Shown: positions 15,039 through 24,642, counted from the first letter of the stretch. The stretch is 64,000 bases of DNA from Flavobacterium succinicans LMG 10402 (GCF_000611675.1 NZ_JATV01000008.1:1-64000), one strand, 5' to 3'. A program made the numbers and translations. Notes: generated from the sequence alone by a model not told the origin.

Positions 15039-16913
15039 TTAATGAAAGTGATCTTCCTCGATTTCGAATTCGGCGTCTTTTTCCCAAATCTCCATTTCGC
15101 AGGGTTTGCAATTGAATTTGAGTTTGTATTCCAATTCACCTTGTTTTAATACCAATGGTTCTTTTACTTTTTTGTCCATATTTTCTCGATGGTATTTTGG
15201 ACAACGTTCCAATTCGTATTTGATACAATATTTCGTAGTCATTACTCTGGATTTTCCAGGATCCCATTGCAGTTCAAAGGCTTTTTCGATTTCGGTAACG
15301 CCGTGACGTTCGTAGAATTTACGGGCTAGTTTGTTCGAAACATTGTACATAAAATCTAGCTTGGTCTCAGGGAAAGGATGGTCTGTTTTTACCAATTGAT
15401 GTTCTTCGCGATGGTAGTTTTTTAAACGAATCTCGGATAATTGTTCCAAAACGGTGCGTCGCATTTCGTTGATTTTGGAAATTGGCAAGAACCAATTCTC
15501 AGTGAACAAAATAGTGATCTCATCTACTGTGTAAGGAGTGAAACCAGTTTTGGCTAAATTGATTTTGAAATTATCAGCGAGTGATTCGTTGTTTTTGGTC
15601 GTTTCTTTGGCATGAACCAAGCTAACACTGCTTACGTTGCCATTTTCGTCAGTGGCAATTAATTCAAATCCATTTTCATTCTCGGTCAACAATAAATCCG
15701 TATGTATTTTACGAATCGCACTGTCTTCACGAGCTACTAATTTGATAAAAGCCGCATCATTATTACGATAAATAAACGTACCGTCTTTGATTTCTTTCAA
15801 CACATTAGGATACGCCAAACCATTTTCAACTTTGTTGATGTATAATCCCTCGGCTTCTTTATTTTCATTAATAAAACAAAGGCCATCACCGTTGTTTAGG
15901 AATTCGCCGTTTTCGATTTCGTAGGCATTTCCAACGGTTTTAATCAATTTACCAATGTATTGTCCTTTCGATTTTGGGCTTTCCCAAGAACCAATGGACT
16001 GATGTCTTTCGTTGACAAAATAATCGGTATAACCACGATTAAAGGTTTTGTTCAAAGCGGAATCAAAAGTGTAGGTACAAGTTCCAGAAGAGGCTTTGAT
16101 GTATTTGTCATAACCATCTCCTTCTAAGAAAGCGTCTAATTTTTGACGCAAATACGAAACGTTATTTTTTACATATACAATATCTTTCAAACGACCTTCG
16201 ATTTTGAAAGAGCAAATTCCTGCTTCCACTAAATTTGGAATTTGGTCCGAAACGTCAAAATCCTTAATCGAAAGTAAATGACTGTTTTTGATTAAAGTCT
16301 CGCCATTGCCATCGATGAGGTTGTAGGGCAAACGACAGTTTTGGGCACATGAACCACGATTGGCAGAACGTTCTCCATTGGCTACACTCATATAACAGTT
16401 GCCGCTGAACGACACACAAAGTGCTCCAGTCACAAAAAACTCTAGTTCTACATCGGCTGTGTCTGCAATTTCTTTGATTTGGTGTAAATTCAATTCACGA
16501 GCCAAAACCACGCGTTTCATTCCCGCATCTTTTAAGAATTTGATTTTGTGTGGGTCGCGGTTGTTGGCTTGCGTACTGGCGTGTAAAACGATAGGAGGTA
16601 AGTCCATTTCCATAATGGCCATGTCTTGAACAATCAAGGCATCAACTCCAATATCGTAGAGTTTCCAAATCATTTGGCGGCATTCTTCCAATTCGTTATC
16701 GTACAAAATAGTATTGATTACAACAAAAACTTGCACGTTAAAAAGATGCGCATATTTTACTAATTCGGCAATATCATTAATGGAATTGGTGGCGTTAGAA
16801 CGTGCTCCAAATTTTGGTGCTCCAATATACAGTGCGTCTGCTCCTGCATTGATGGCCGCCATACCATGAATTAAATCTTTGGCGGGAGCGAGTATTTCAA
16901 TTTTCTTCTTCAT
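15039..16913 (-). CDS. U32 family peptidase-like protein (RlhA/YegQ type RNA hydroxylase)
   Basis: A 624-aa member of the U32 family. The barrel begins with KIEILAPAKDLIHGMAAINAGADALYIG. The conserved Cys set is FFVTGALCVSFSGNCYMS, NRGSCAQNCRLPY, and later ERCPKYHRENM and FNCKPCEMEIW. Family members RlhA (about 650 aa) and TrhP/YegQ (about 450 aa) hydroxylate 23S rRNA cytidine or tRNA uridine rather than digest protein. The length and the extra C-terminal Cys region fit the RlhA-like layout, but the substrate is inferred. It is monocistronic with its own terminator. Confidence 0.9.
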   Translation of the reverse strand: MKKKIEILAPAKDLIHGMAAINAGADALYIGAPKFGARSNATNSINDIAELVKYAHLFNVQVFVVINTILYDNELEECRQMIWKLYDIGVDALIVQDMAIMEMDLPPIVLHASTQANNRDPHKIKFLKDAGMKRVVLARELNLHQIKEIADTADVELEFFVTGALCVSFSGNCYMSVANGERSANRGSCAQNCRLPYNLIDGNGETLIKNSHLLSIKDFDVSDQIPNLVEAGICSFKIEGRLKDIVYVKNNVSYLRQKLDAFLEGDGYDKYIKASSGTCTYTFDSALNKTFNRGYTDYFVNERHQSIGSWESPKSKGQYIGKLIKTVGNAYEIENGEFLNNGDGLCFINENKEAEGLYINKVENGLAYPNVLKEIKDGTFIYRNNDAAFIKLVAREDSAIRKIHTDLLLTENENGFELIATDENGNVSSVSLVHAKETTKNNESLADNFKINLAKTGFTPYTVDEITILFTENWFLPISKINEMRRTVLEQLSEIRLKNYHREEHQLVKTDHPFPETKLDFMYNVSNKLARKFYERHGVTEIEKAFELQWDPGKSRVMTTKYCIKYELERCPKYHRENMDKKVKEPLVLKQGELEYKLKFNCKPCEMEIWEKDAEFEIEEDHFH

Positions 16914-17060
16914 TACTACAACTTTAGCTTTTTATCGGTTAGTGAAAAAAAGTGTGCAAAGGTCTTATAAAAAATTTAAGATTTCTAATTCAGGAATAGA
17001 TTTTTTTCGGAATAAATGTATCGAAGTTTTGGCTTTCATTTATTTGGCCATTGATTTTAC

Positions 17061-17092
17061 AAAAAAAGCCTCAAGAATGATCCTTGAGGCTT
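17061..17092 (-). terminator. Terminator of the aminotransferase gene
   Basis: Perfect 10-bp stem AAGCCTCAAG / CTTGAGGCTT with a seven-base loop. On the minus strand it is followed by a run of T. Confidence 0.8.
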
Positions 17093-17114
17093 AGTGTAAA
17101 AATATAACTTTGGT

Positions 17115-18302
17115 TTATCCAGCCAAAGCGTCTTTTATTCTTTTTAAAGCTTCGGTTAATACAGCTTCGCTGGTAGCGTAAGAAAAACGGATGCAATTTG
17201 GATTTCCAAAAGCGTCACCTGTTACGGTTGCTACGCAAGCTTCAGCCAAAAGATACATCGAAACGTCGTTAGCGTCTTTTATTTCAGTTCCTCTTAGTGT
17301 TTTTCCGAAGAAAGAAGAAACGTCAGGGAATACATAAAAAGCGCCTTCAGGAACATTGATTTTGATGCCAGGAATTTCTTTTAATAGTCCCACCACTAAA
17401 TCTCTACGACTGTGGAATGCTTGTACCATTTCGTTAAGTACTGATGGATCGGCATCAAGAGCCGTGATGGTAGCGCGCTGTGCAATACTGTTAGCACCAG
17501 ACGTCACTTGACCTTGGATTTTAGTACATGCTTTGGCGATAAATTCTGGGGCACCAATGTAGCCAATTCTCCAGCCTGTCATAGCAAAAGCTTTAGCCAC
17601 ACCATTAACGGTAATGGTTTTTTCTAACATGCCAGGGATAGAGGCGATGCTACAAAAAGTTCCTGAGAAATTAATGTGCTCATAGATTTCGTCTGCTACC
17701 ACATAAATATTTGGGTGTTTTTCTAATACTTTGGCCAATGCAGTCAATTCTTCTCGGCTGTAAACGGATCCAGAAGGGTTGCAAGGTGAAGAAAACCACA
17801 TCATTTTTGTTTTAGGAGTGATGGCTGCTTCTAATTGTTCTGGGGTGATTTTGAAATCGGTTTCTACTGAAGTCGGAACTTCTACAGGTACACCACCTGA
17901 TAATTTCACAATTTCGAAATAAGAAACCCAGTAAGGTGCAGGCAAAATCACTTCGTCACCATCGTTTAACATCACTTGGGCAATGTTGTACAATGATTGT
18001 TTGGCCCCCGTTGAAACTACAATTTGAGTTGGTTTATAGTCTAAATCATTGTCTCTTTTGAATTTTCTGCAAATAGCTTCTTTTAATTCTTGATATCCAT
18101 CTACAGGAGAATAGGTGCTGTAGTTTTCGTCGATGGCCTTTTTTGCAGCTTCTTTTATAAAATCAGGAGTGTTAAAGTCAGGTTCTCCTAAACTTAAACT
18201 GATAATGTCTTTTCCTTGTGCTTTTAATTCTCTTGCTAAGGCTGCCATCGCCAGAGTTTGCGAGGTAGCAAGGTTGTTAATCCTGTCTGAAAGTGGGTTC
18301 AT
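17115..18302 (-). CDS. Class I/II aminotransferase (aspartate aminotransferase type)
   Basis: A 395-aa PLP enzyme of the class I-gamma aspartate/prephenate aminotransferase group. SLGEPDFNTPDFIKEAA and YSPVDGYQELKEAI are typical N-terminal motifs. FSSPCNPSGSVYS contains the cofactor-binding Asn. VVADEIYEHI holds the PLP Asp and Tyr. The Schiff-base Lys is in VNGVAKAFAMTGWRIGYIGAP, and the substrate carboxylate Arg is in CIRFSYATS. It likely makes aspartate from oxaloacetate in the cytoplasm. Confidence 0.94.
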   Translation of the reverse strand: MNPLSDRINNLATSQTLAMAALARELKAQGKDIISLSLGEPDFNTPDFIKEAAKKAIDENYSTYSPVDGYQELKEAICRKFKRDNDLDYKPTQIVVSTGAKQSLYNIAQVMLNDGDEVILPAPYWVSYFEIVKLSGGVPVEVPTSVETDFKITPEQLEAAITPKTKMMWFSSPCNPSGSVYSREELTALAKVLEKHPNIYVVADEIYEHINFSGTFCSIASIPGMLEKTITVNGVAKAFAMTGWRIGYIGAPEFIAKACTKIQGQVTSGANSIAQRATITALDADPSVLNEMVQAFHSRRDLVVGLLKEIPGIKINVPEGAFYVFPDVSSFFGKTLRGTEIKDANDVSMYLLAEACVATVTGDAFGNPNCIRFSYATSEAVLTEALKRIKDALAG

Positions 18303-18350
18303 TGTTATAGTAAATAGATATTAGTTTGTCTTAGTTTTGGTATTCGAGAC

Positions 18351-19445
18351 CTAGGCTAGTTCTGGTTTGGTACCAAGGTCTTTCAAGTGCTTGAAGTGAG
18401 CAATTACAGCACTTGTCATTGTTTTGTATTCGTAATAAGGAAGGTTGCATTCTTTAGCCGTTTCCTTTACTATTTTAGCAATTTTACTATAGTGAATATG
18501 ACTGATGTTTGGAAAAATATGATGCTCAATTTGGTGATTTAGTCCTCCAGTGTACCAGTTGATGAGCCAGTTTTTTGGTGCAAAATTGGTTGTAGTGAAT
18601 AATTGGTGAATAGCCCAAGTATTTTCTATTTCTCCGTTTTCATTTGGTAGCGGATTGGTAGTTTCTTCTACTACGTGAGCCAATTGAAAGACAACACTCA
18701 AGATTAATCCTGCGGTGTAATGCATTACAAAAAAGCCAATCAATACTTTCCACCAAGTAATTCCAATGACCATCGGCAATACAATCCAAATGGATACATA
18801 TATCATTTTGGTAATGATTAAAGTGGTCCACAATATTTTAGGGCTTTTAGGTGTGCCATAGGATAATTTACGTTTCAAGTAACTTTTCATCTGTTTGAAA
18901 TCGGTGGTAATGGCCCAATTGAACGTCAATAAACCGTACAAGAAAATAGAGTAGTAGTGCTGAAAACGGTGGAATTTTTGCCATTTGGCTTCTTTCGTAA
19001 AACGAATAATTCTTCCTGCATCTAAGTCTTCGTCGTGTCCAGGAATATTCGTGTAAGTGTGGTGTAAAACATTGTGTTGCACTTGCCAGTTGTATACATT
19101 TCCAGCTAGGATGTAGATCGAGCCTCCCATGAATTTATTGACCCAATTTTTGGTGGAATACGATCCATGATTTCCGTCGTGCATTACATTCATTCCAACA
19201 CCTGCCATTCCAATCCCGATAACGATGGTTAGCAATAGATAGGCCCAAAATGGTAAATCAAGAGTTAGAATTATGAAATAGGGAGCCAAAAAAACAGTAA
19301 ACAAAATAATTGTTTTTAAATGTAGTTTCCAGTTACCCGTTTTTTGAAGGTTGTTTTCCTTAAAGTAGTTGTTAACCCGAGAGTTGAGTGTTCTAAAGAA
19401 TTTTAAATTATCTTGTTTAGAAAAAGTGGGCGCAGTAGTGTTCAT
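18351..19445 (-). CDS. Membrane fatty acid desaturase
   Basis: A 364-aa integral membrane di-iron desaturase of the linoleoyl-CoA/acyl-lipid type. The three His boxes are HDGNH (within MHDGNHGSY), HNVLHH (QHNVLHHTYTN), and the QxxHH-type box NHQIEHHIFPNISH. Four hydrophobic segments lie between them. There is no cytochrome b5 domain, so an external electron donor is needed. The regiospecificity cannot be read from sequence. It is divergently transcribed from rsmG, with a −7 box in the gap for each gene. Confidence 0.93.
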   Translation of the reverse strand: MNTTAPTFSKQDNLKFFRTLNSRVNNYFKENNLQKTGNWKLHLKTIILFTVFLAPYFIILTLDLPFWAYLLLTIVIGIGMAGVGMNVMHDGNHGSYSTKNWVNKFMGGSIYILAGNVYNWQVQHNVLHHTYTNIPGHDEDLDAGRIIRFTKEAKWQKFHRFQHYYSIFLYGLLTFNWAITTDFKQMKSYLKRKLSYGTPKSPKILWTTLIITKMIYVSIWIVLPMVIGITWWKVLIGFFVMHYTAGLILSVVFQLAHVVEETTNPLPNENGEIENTWAIHQLFTTTNFAPKNWLINWYTGGLNHQIEHHIFPNISHIHYSKIAKIVKETAKECNLPYYEYKTMTSAVIAHFKHLKDLGTKPELA

Positions 19446-19464
19446 AACGATTTTTATCTAGGGG

Positions 19465-19472
19465 CAAATGTA
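19465..19472 (-). promoter_or_regulatory. −7 box TACATTTG for the desaturase
   Basis: Perfect TAnnTTTG on the minus strand, 20 bases upstream of the desaturase ATG. Confidence 0.65.
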
Positions 19473-19530
19473 AGTATTATAAATTTTCGATTATACATTA
19501 TAGACTTAAAAATTTCCGCGCTAAAATAAG

Positions 19531-19538
19531 TACTTTTG
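19531..19538 (+). promoter_or_regulatory. −7 box TACTTTTG for rsmG
   Basis: Perfect TAnnTTTG, 15 bases before the rsmG ATG, implying a leader shorter than about 10 bases. Confidence 0.65.
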
Positions 19539-19552
19539 TTAAAAATTTTACC

Positions 19553-20182
19553 ATGGACGAGATTCTAAAGTATTTTCCTAATCTGACTGATTTGCAAAAA
19601 GAACAGTTTGCCAAATTGGATGTTTTATATCATGATTGGAACGAAAAAATAAACGTTATTTCTAGAAAAGATATTGATGCATTGTACACCAAACATGTTT
19701 TGCATTCGCTAGGAATTGCTAAAATAAATAAATTCGAGCCCGGAACTTTTGTTTTGGATGTGGGCACTGGTGGCGGTTTTCCCGGAATACCTTTGGCTAT
19801 TTTGTTTCCAGAGACTCGTTTTTATTTGATTGATGTGATTGCCAAAAAAATAAAAGTAGTCAAAGCGGTGGCGGAAGCTTTGGAATTGAAAAATGTAAAA
19901 GCAGAACAAATACGTGCCGAAAATGTAAAAGGAGATTTTGATTTTATTGTAAGCCGTGCCGTGACCAATATGCCCGATTTTGTATCTTGGGTAAAAACTA
20001 AAATCAAAAAGCAACACAAGCACCAATTAAAGAATGGTATTTTGTATTTAAAAGGAGGTGACTTGACCGAGGAATTGAAAGATTTTCCGAAAGCCACGGA
20101 ATACAATTTAGCTGATATTTTTGAAGATGAATTTTTCGAAACCAAAAAAGTAGTGCATTTACCCTTGAAGTTTGTAGTGTAA
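19553..20182 (+). CDS. rsmG: 16S rRNA (guanine527-N7)-methyltransferase
   Basis: A 209-aa SAM-dependent methyltransferase that modifies G527 of 16S rRNA. WNEKINVISRKDID...LYTKHVLHSLGI is the family N-terminal motif. LDVGTGGGFPGIPLAILFP is the SAM-binding loop, and FDFIVSRAVTNMPDFVSW is motif IV. The length is usual for GidB/RsmG. The ATG at 19553 follows the −7 box closely. Confidence 0.96.
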   Translation: MDEILKYFPNLTDLQKEQFAKLDVLYHDWNEKINVISRKDIDALYTKHVLHSLGIAKINKFEPGTFVLDVGTGGGFPGIPLAILFPETRFYLIDVIAKKIKVVKAVAEALELKNVKAEQIRAENVKGDFDFIVSRAVTNMPDFVSWVKTKIKKQHKHQLKNGILYLKGGDLTEELKDFPKATEYNLADIFEDEFFETKKVVHLPLKFVV

Positions 20183-20297
20183 ATCGATCAACTTTGAGAA
20201 ATGGATAAACTAAGTTGTAATTTGGTTTTTTACATATTTTAATGACGAATATTCTTATTCTATTTCAGATTTGGTCTTGTTTTGTTTTCTTTTTGAA

Positions 20298-20305
20298 TAC
20301 TTTTG
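20298..20305 (+). promoter_or_regulatory. −7 box TACTTTTG for the M48 protease
   Basis: Perfect TAnnTTTG, 39 bases upstream of the ATG. Confidence 0.6.
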
Positions 20306-20343
20306 CTAATAATTTAGTAGGTGTATTTTAAATCAAAATTTGT

Positions 20344-21177
20344 ATGTTGACAAAGAGAAAAATTGTTGTTTTTGTAGTTTTGTTTGTATTTTCTATGAGT
20401 TCGAATGCTCAAAAAATCAATGACAAAATTTTAGGTTCTGTAGGTAAAGCGGTTAAAGGTTTTAGTTTTAGTAATGAAGAAGCAGTTGCTTTAGCGAAAG
20501 CTGCGGTTGATCAGATGGATAAGGAAAATCCGGTGGCTGACGCTAAAGATAAATATGATATTCGTTTAAGAAAAATTTTCGGAAAGCATGCCACAGAAAA
20601 TGGACTTAAGCTAAACTTCAAAGTTTATAAGCTAAAAGAAGTCAATGCTTTTGCCTGCGCAGATGGAAGTGTTCGTGTGTACCAAGGTTTGATGGATGCA
20701 ATGGATGATAACGAGGTTTTGGCTGTGATTGGTCACGAAATTGGCCATGTTGCTAATAATGATTCTCAAGATGCTGTGAAAGCCGCCTACAAGAAAGAGG
20801 CTTTTATGGATGCGATTGCTTCCCAATCCGATAAAATTGCGGCCTTAACTAGTAGTGATTTAGGGAAATTGGGAAATGTCATTATTGATAGTAAACATTC
20901 AAGAATGCAAGAGTCAGAGGCCGATATGTATTCTTATGATTTTATGAAGAGAAACGGTTACAATGTAAATGCGGTAGAATCTGCATTTTCAATTTTAGCA
21001 AAATTAAGTGAAGGTGTTGATGCTTCTTTTTTAACCAGAATCACCAGCTCACATCCAGACGCTAAAGAAAGAGCAGAGAATGCTAAAATGCGAGCAGAAA
21101 AAGACGGTTTGTACAAGCCTTATGTTAAGAAGTCTGAGGCATCAAAAACAAAGACAGTATTAAAAAAGAAGAAATAA
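20344..21177 (+). CDS. M48 family metalloprotease (LoiP/YggG-like)
   Basis: A 277-aa zinc protease with a signal peptide (cleavage near SSNAQ, residue 22-23). The zinc motif is HEIGH (131-135) and the third ligand Glu lies in MQESEADMYSYDFM. FACADGSVRVYQGLMDAMDDNEVLAVIGHEIGH is typical of the M48C/LoiP group (cited in parts). It probably acts in periplasmic or outer-membrane quality control. It ends in a Lys-rich tail (KTKTVLKKKK). It is monocistronic and convergent with a LytTR gene. Confidence 0.93.
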   Translation: MLTKRKIVVFVVLFVFSMSSNAQKINDKILGSVGKAVKGFSFSNEEAVALAKAAVDQMDKENPVADAKDKYDIRLRKIFGKHATENGLKLNFKVYKLKEVNAFACADGSVRVYQGLMDAMDDNEVLAVIGHEIGHVANNDSQDAVKAAYKKEAFMDAIASQSDKIAALTSSDLGKLGNVIIDSKHSRMQESEADMYSYDFMKRNGYNVNAVESAFSILAKLSEGVDASFLTRITSSHPDAKERAENAKMRAEKDGLYKPYVKKSEASKTKTVLKKKK

Positions 21178-21301
21178 TAGCGGTAGAATTAGGAGCGTTC
21201 TCTGGTATTCAAATGTTTTTTGTGCACCAAGACCTTCAATTACGTACTTTTTCGAAAAATGGGTTTGGTATAGTTTTAACCTTTTATTCGTAAAAAAATA
21301 T

Positions 21302-21346
21302 AAAACCCACATGAACTCAAACAACTTGAATTCTTGTGGGTTTTAT
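21302..21346. terminator. Bidirectional terminator of a recurring type
   Basis: Outer stem AAAACCCACA / TGTGGGTTTT with an inner CTCAA / TTGAA pairing. The right half TTGAATTCTTGTGGG recurs in the terminator at 25789-25833. It separates the convergent M48 and LytTR genes. Confidence 0.8.
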
Positions 21347-22041
21347 TATTGATTTTTTAAATAAGCTAGCCAATTTTCTTTATAACTACTTCCAATTGGT
21401 ATTTCTGCTGCATTTATTTCCACTTCGTTTTTTGAGTAAGCCGTTAGTTTTTTGGTTTGAATAATATAAGAACGATGGATTCGGACAAAATTTGAATCCA
21501 GTACTTTTTCGAAAGTAGAGATATTCTGCTTAAGATGGTGCGATTTTCCGTTTTCGAGGTGAATGGTAATGTAATCTTTTAGACTTTCGATATAAAAAAT
21601 TTCGTCCAAAATAATTTTGATATTCCTGTTCCCTGATGATACAAAAATGTGATTTTCAAGAACTTCTTTTTTTTCTTTTTTTTGAGTTTGTAACTGTCTG
21701 AATTTTTCTATTGAAACAAAAAATCGATCAAAAGTGATGGGTTTCAAGAGGTAATCAATCACATTGAGTTCGTAGCCTTCTAACGCATATTCTCTGTAAG
21801 CCGTTGTGAAAATTACTTTAGGGGGATTCTTTAGTTTTTTTAGAAAATCGTTTCCTTTGAGTAACGGCATTTCAACATCCAAAAACATCAAATCTATCGT
21901 ATTTGATTCTAAAAAAGCATAGGCTTTCAAGGTATTTTCAAAAGAAGTAACCACTTCGAAACTTTCGAAATGAGCTAAATGTGACTCAATTAATTCTCTA
22001 GCCAAAGGTTCGTCGTCAACGATAATGCATTTGTATTTCAT
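21346..22041 (-). CDS. LytTR family response regulator
   Basis: A 231-aa two-component regulator. The receiver domain (1-120) has acidic residues DDEP (9-12), phospho-acceptor Asp55 in FLDVEMPLLKG, and Lys in DYLLKPITF. The C-terminal LytTR DNA-binding domain (about 130-231) shows IFVSSGNRNIKIILDEIFYIESLKDYITIH (in parts), RIHRSYII and IPIGSSYKENW. It lies in a three-gene minus-strand group with a membrane histidine kinase (23289-24341), its presumed partner, and a secreted hydrolase between them. Confidence 0.94.
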   Translation of the reverse strand: MKYKCIIVDDEPLARELIESHLAHFESFEVVTSFENTLKAYAFLESNTIDLMFLDVEMPLLKGNDFLKKLKNPPKVIFTTAYREYALEGYELNVIDYLLKPITFDRFFVSIEKFRQLQTQKKEKKEVLENHIFVSSGNRNIKIILDEIFYIESLKDYITIHLENGKSHHLKQNISTFEKVLDSNFVRIHRSYIIQTKKLTAYSKNEVEINAAEIPIGSSYKENWLAYLKNQ

Positions 22042-22079
22042 ACAATAGAGGAATAAGTAGTTTCTAAATTTCTAAAAAT

Positions 22080-23255
22080 CTAATTTAGTTGTTTTGCATT
22101 GTCTTTTGTGATTTTTTCTAAAACTTCTTTTCCGTTTTTGTTTTCAGGGTTTAACTCAATTGATTTTTTATACATTTTGATGGCCTCTTCTTTTTGATCA
22201 ATTTTCAATAAAGCTTCACCATAACTGTCATACGTATTTGCATTTGTTGGGTTTAACAGCATGTTTAACTTAAAAACTTCTGCTGCTTTTTGGTTTTCAT
22301 TTTTGCCTAACAATTCATACCCCCAAGTATTCAAATCATCATCAGAATTATTGAAAGTCAAATCCTCAGCTTTTTCTTCATTGCAAGCCGTTATCGAATA
22401 TTGTAACGCACGTTCTTGAATTTCAGCTTTTTGATTAGAAGTTCTTGCATACAATTTTGCTATCGTAGTTATTATCAAAGGCGGATTACCCATCCAAATG
22501 CCATGACCACAACCATGTGCTATAATACCTGTAACATTCGCGTTGTTGGCGACATAGTTTCTATGGCATTCTTTCCAACGTTCTATTTCTTCGGTTGTTT
22601 TTAAGAAAGGAATTCCGTTCACAAAATCAACAACCGGAATATTTTGAGGAATTGATACTTTGCTCATTATTTTCACAGTTTCAAGAATAGTCGAGGCCAT
22701 GTAATAAGTCCCTTTATTATTTTTCTTCCATTGCGGAATCAATTTGTCTTGTGTAGCGACTACTTTTTCGATATAACCGTCTTCATAATAATTATGATTC
22801 ACGTCAATTAAAACAACACCTTTAACTAATTTAGGATGTCTTGAAGCATAAAGTTCAGAAAGATAACCTCCATAAGAATGTGAAACCAGCATGATTTCTT
22901 TATCATAACCAAGTTTTTTTAAACCAATTTCTAAATCTTCAATACTGCTTATAATTCCGTGTTTTGAATCGTCCTTTTGTAATGTGTCGATTGTACTTTT
23001 GCCAAAACCGGCACGATCATACGTAATTAAAGTAGCATTTGTAATCTTTGAAGTCTGATCTAAAATCGAGTTCCAAACTGAGCCATCGTTTCCTCCTCCG
23101 GCATCAAATAATATTGGTATTCCTTCCCCTTTGATAATTTTAAAATGAATTTTATGATTGCCAACATCGACCAAAGTGTCAATGACTTTAGATTGGCTTT
23201 TCGCCGAAATAAAACTGAAGAAGACAATAGTACTAATTAAGAAGTAGTTTTTCAT
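22080..23255 (-). CDS. Secreted alpha/beta hydrolase with C-terminal TPR
   Basis: A 391-aa protein. A signal peptide (about 1-20, ending SAKSQ) is followed by an alpha/beta-hydrolase domain (residues 25-265). GGGNDGSVWN is the oxyanion region, SHSYGGYLSELYASRHP the nucleophile elbow, and IAHGCGHGIW the catalytic His. A short TPR-like tail follows (NTYDSYGEALLKIDQKEEAIKMYKKSIELNPEN, in parts). The start ATG lies 33 bases after the kinase stop, and the LytTR gene follows 38 bases downstream. A hydrolase cotranscribed with a sensor kinase and its regulator suggests it makes or removes the sensed compound, which is inference. Confidence 0.85.
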   Translation of the reverse strand: MKNYFLISTIVFFSFISAKSQSKVIDTLVDVGNHKIHFKIIKGEGIPILFDAGGGNDGSVWNSILDQTSKITNATLITYDRAGFGKSTIDTLQKDDSKHGIISSIEDLEIGLKKLGYDKEIMLVSHSYGGYLSELYASRHPKLVKGVVLIDVNHNYYEDGYIEKVVATQDKLIPQWKKNNKGTYYMASTILETVKIMSKVSIPQNIPVVDFVNGIPFLKTTEEIERWKECHRNYVANNANVTGIIAHGCGHGIWMGNPPLIITTIAKLYARTSNQKAEIQERALQYSITACNEEKAEDLTFNNSDDDLNTWGYELLGKNENQKAAEVFKLNMLLNPTNANTYDSYGEALLKIDQKEEAIKMYKKSIELNPENKNGKEVLEKITKDNAKQLN

Positions 23256-23288
23256 GTAATAATTTTGAGGAGTGATTTTTAAGAAATT

Positions 23289-24341
23289 CTAAGCTGTAAG
23301 AGAAAGTTTAACGGTATAATTGGCCAGCGTCTCGTCGATCTCTAATTGATGTTTTTTTGGATATAATAAATCGAGTTGTTTTCTAACATTCTCTAAACCA
23401 ATTTTAGATTTATCCGAAATTCTTTCAAAGCCATTCTGAGGTTTTGTGTTTTCAATAGTAAAAATGATTTTTTCTTTTTTACTTTCTAAATGTAATCGGA
23501 TTGTAGCTTTTTCAGTTTCGTTAATTACACCATGTTTAAAGGCGTTTTCTGTAAAAGTCAATATAATCAAAGGCGAAATTTTATTATTTTCCTTGATCTC
23601 TTTGGTAAATAAAACATCTAATCGGTTTTCGTTGTAGCGTAATTTTTCTAAGGCAATATAATTTTCAATTAAGGCAATTTCTTTTTCAATAGCAACAAAA
23701 TCCTCGTTGCAACGGTATAAAACAAAGTCCAGAATTTCAGATAATTTCGCAATTACTTCAGGTGCTTTCTCATCTTTTTTAAGCGTTAAAGTGTAGAGAT
23801 TATTTAGGGTGTTGAAAAGAAAATGAGGGTTCAATTGGTTTTTTAAAACCTTCAATTCCATTGATTTTTTCTCTTCTTCAAGTTTTAAAAGACGTTGTTG
23901 TTTTCTGTTGAAGCTAATAAAACCTAAAATTATAATAGGATAGGTGATAAAAGAAAATTCTCTAAAAATTAATTTGAAAGAAGTCAGCCTTTCCGGAATA
24001 GTCATTTTATGTCCTAGCCAATCATCAAAAAAGCCAGGAAATTTAGGTTCAAGATAATAATATTTTAAAGTCATTAATAGAGCAAAGACGAAATACAGCC
24101 AACCCAAAGCAGAAACGACAAAAAGCAGGTATTTCTTTTTATTCAGTGTTTGCGGAATAATCCAATAAATCAAGCCGTAGCCGGCTGTTGCTTGTGTCAG
24201 AATTTTAAATGTATATACAAAAATAAAATCGTAATAAGTGGTATCGTCAGATTTTCCAGATACATATAATAATAAAAAAGAAATCCAATATACACAATGC
24301 ATTATGACTCTTTTCAGGTCCTTGTTTTTTAATAAATTCAT
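23289..24341 (-). CDS. LytS/YehU-type sensor histidine kinase
   Basis: A 350-aa membrane kinase. The N-terminal part has four hydrophobic segments (about residues 15-35, 45-65, 75-95, 120-145) and no periplasmic sensor domain. The His_kinase domain (PF06580) contains LKNQLNPHFLFNTLNNL with the phospho-accepting His. The ATPase part has LIILTFTENAFKHG (N box) and GLENVRKQLDLLYP (G box). These kinases pair with LytTR regulators, and the LytTR gene two genes downstream is the obvious partner. Confidence 0.93.
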   Translation of the reverse strand: MNLLKNKDLKRVIMHCVYWISFLLLYVSGKSDDTTYYDFIFVYTFKILTQATAGYGLIYWIIPQTLNKKKYLLFVVSALGWLYFVFALLMTLKYYYLEPKFPGFFDDWLGHKMTIPERLTSFKLIFREFSFITYPIIILGFISFNRKQQRLLKLEEEKKSMELKVLKNQLNPHFLFNTLNNLYTLTLKKDEKAPEVIAKLSEILDFVLYRCNEDFVAIEKEIALIENYIALEKLRYNENRLDVLFTKEIKENNKISPLIILTFTENAFKHGVINETEKATIRLHLESKKEKIIFTIENTKPQNGFERISDKSKIGLENVRKQLDLLYPKKHQLEIDETLANYTVKLSLTA

Positions 24342-24642
24342 AAGGTATCTTAATTGGAAGCAAGATAATAAAATATTGAAGTTGGACTAATTCACTAAGA
24401 TAAATAATGCGTTTTTGCTTCTAAAAAAGGTCTTTTCGCACACGAATATAGTTTTTGTTTTATTTTGATTATTTGAATGTAAAAACATGCTTTTTGAATG
24501 CTCATAATTTTAGCGATTTATTCTAGTTCTATATTCGCTAAAACTATAAAGCATGATAAAACTCATTCTGTGCTTCCTGTTATTTGTAATAACTGAGCTG
24601 AAAAGAAATTTATTTTAAAAATGAATACTAAACTAAAACTTC
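24342..24642. other. 300-bp divergent gap, no gene
   Basis: The control region for the kinase (minus) and the SMP-30-like gene (plus). No perfect TAnnTTTG was found. A 21-codon frame at 24553-24618 (starting MIKLILCFLLFVIT) looks like a bare signal sequence that stops early. It could be a remnant or chance. Confidence 0.4.

Noticed and set aside
21188..21199. Left arm of another TTAGGAGC element
   Set aside because: Only AATTAGGAGCG matches copy C; no right arm, outer helix or hairpin follows.
24553..24618. 21-codon gene starting MIKLILCFLL
   Set aside because: It ends just after a signal-peptide-like stretch, has no partner protein domain and no promoter match; most likely a remnant or chance.
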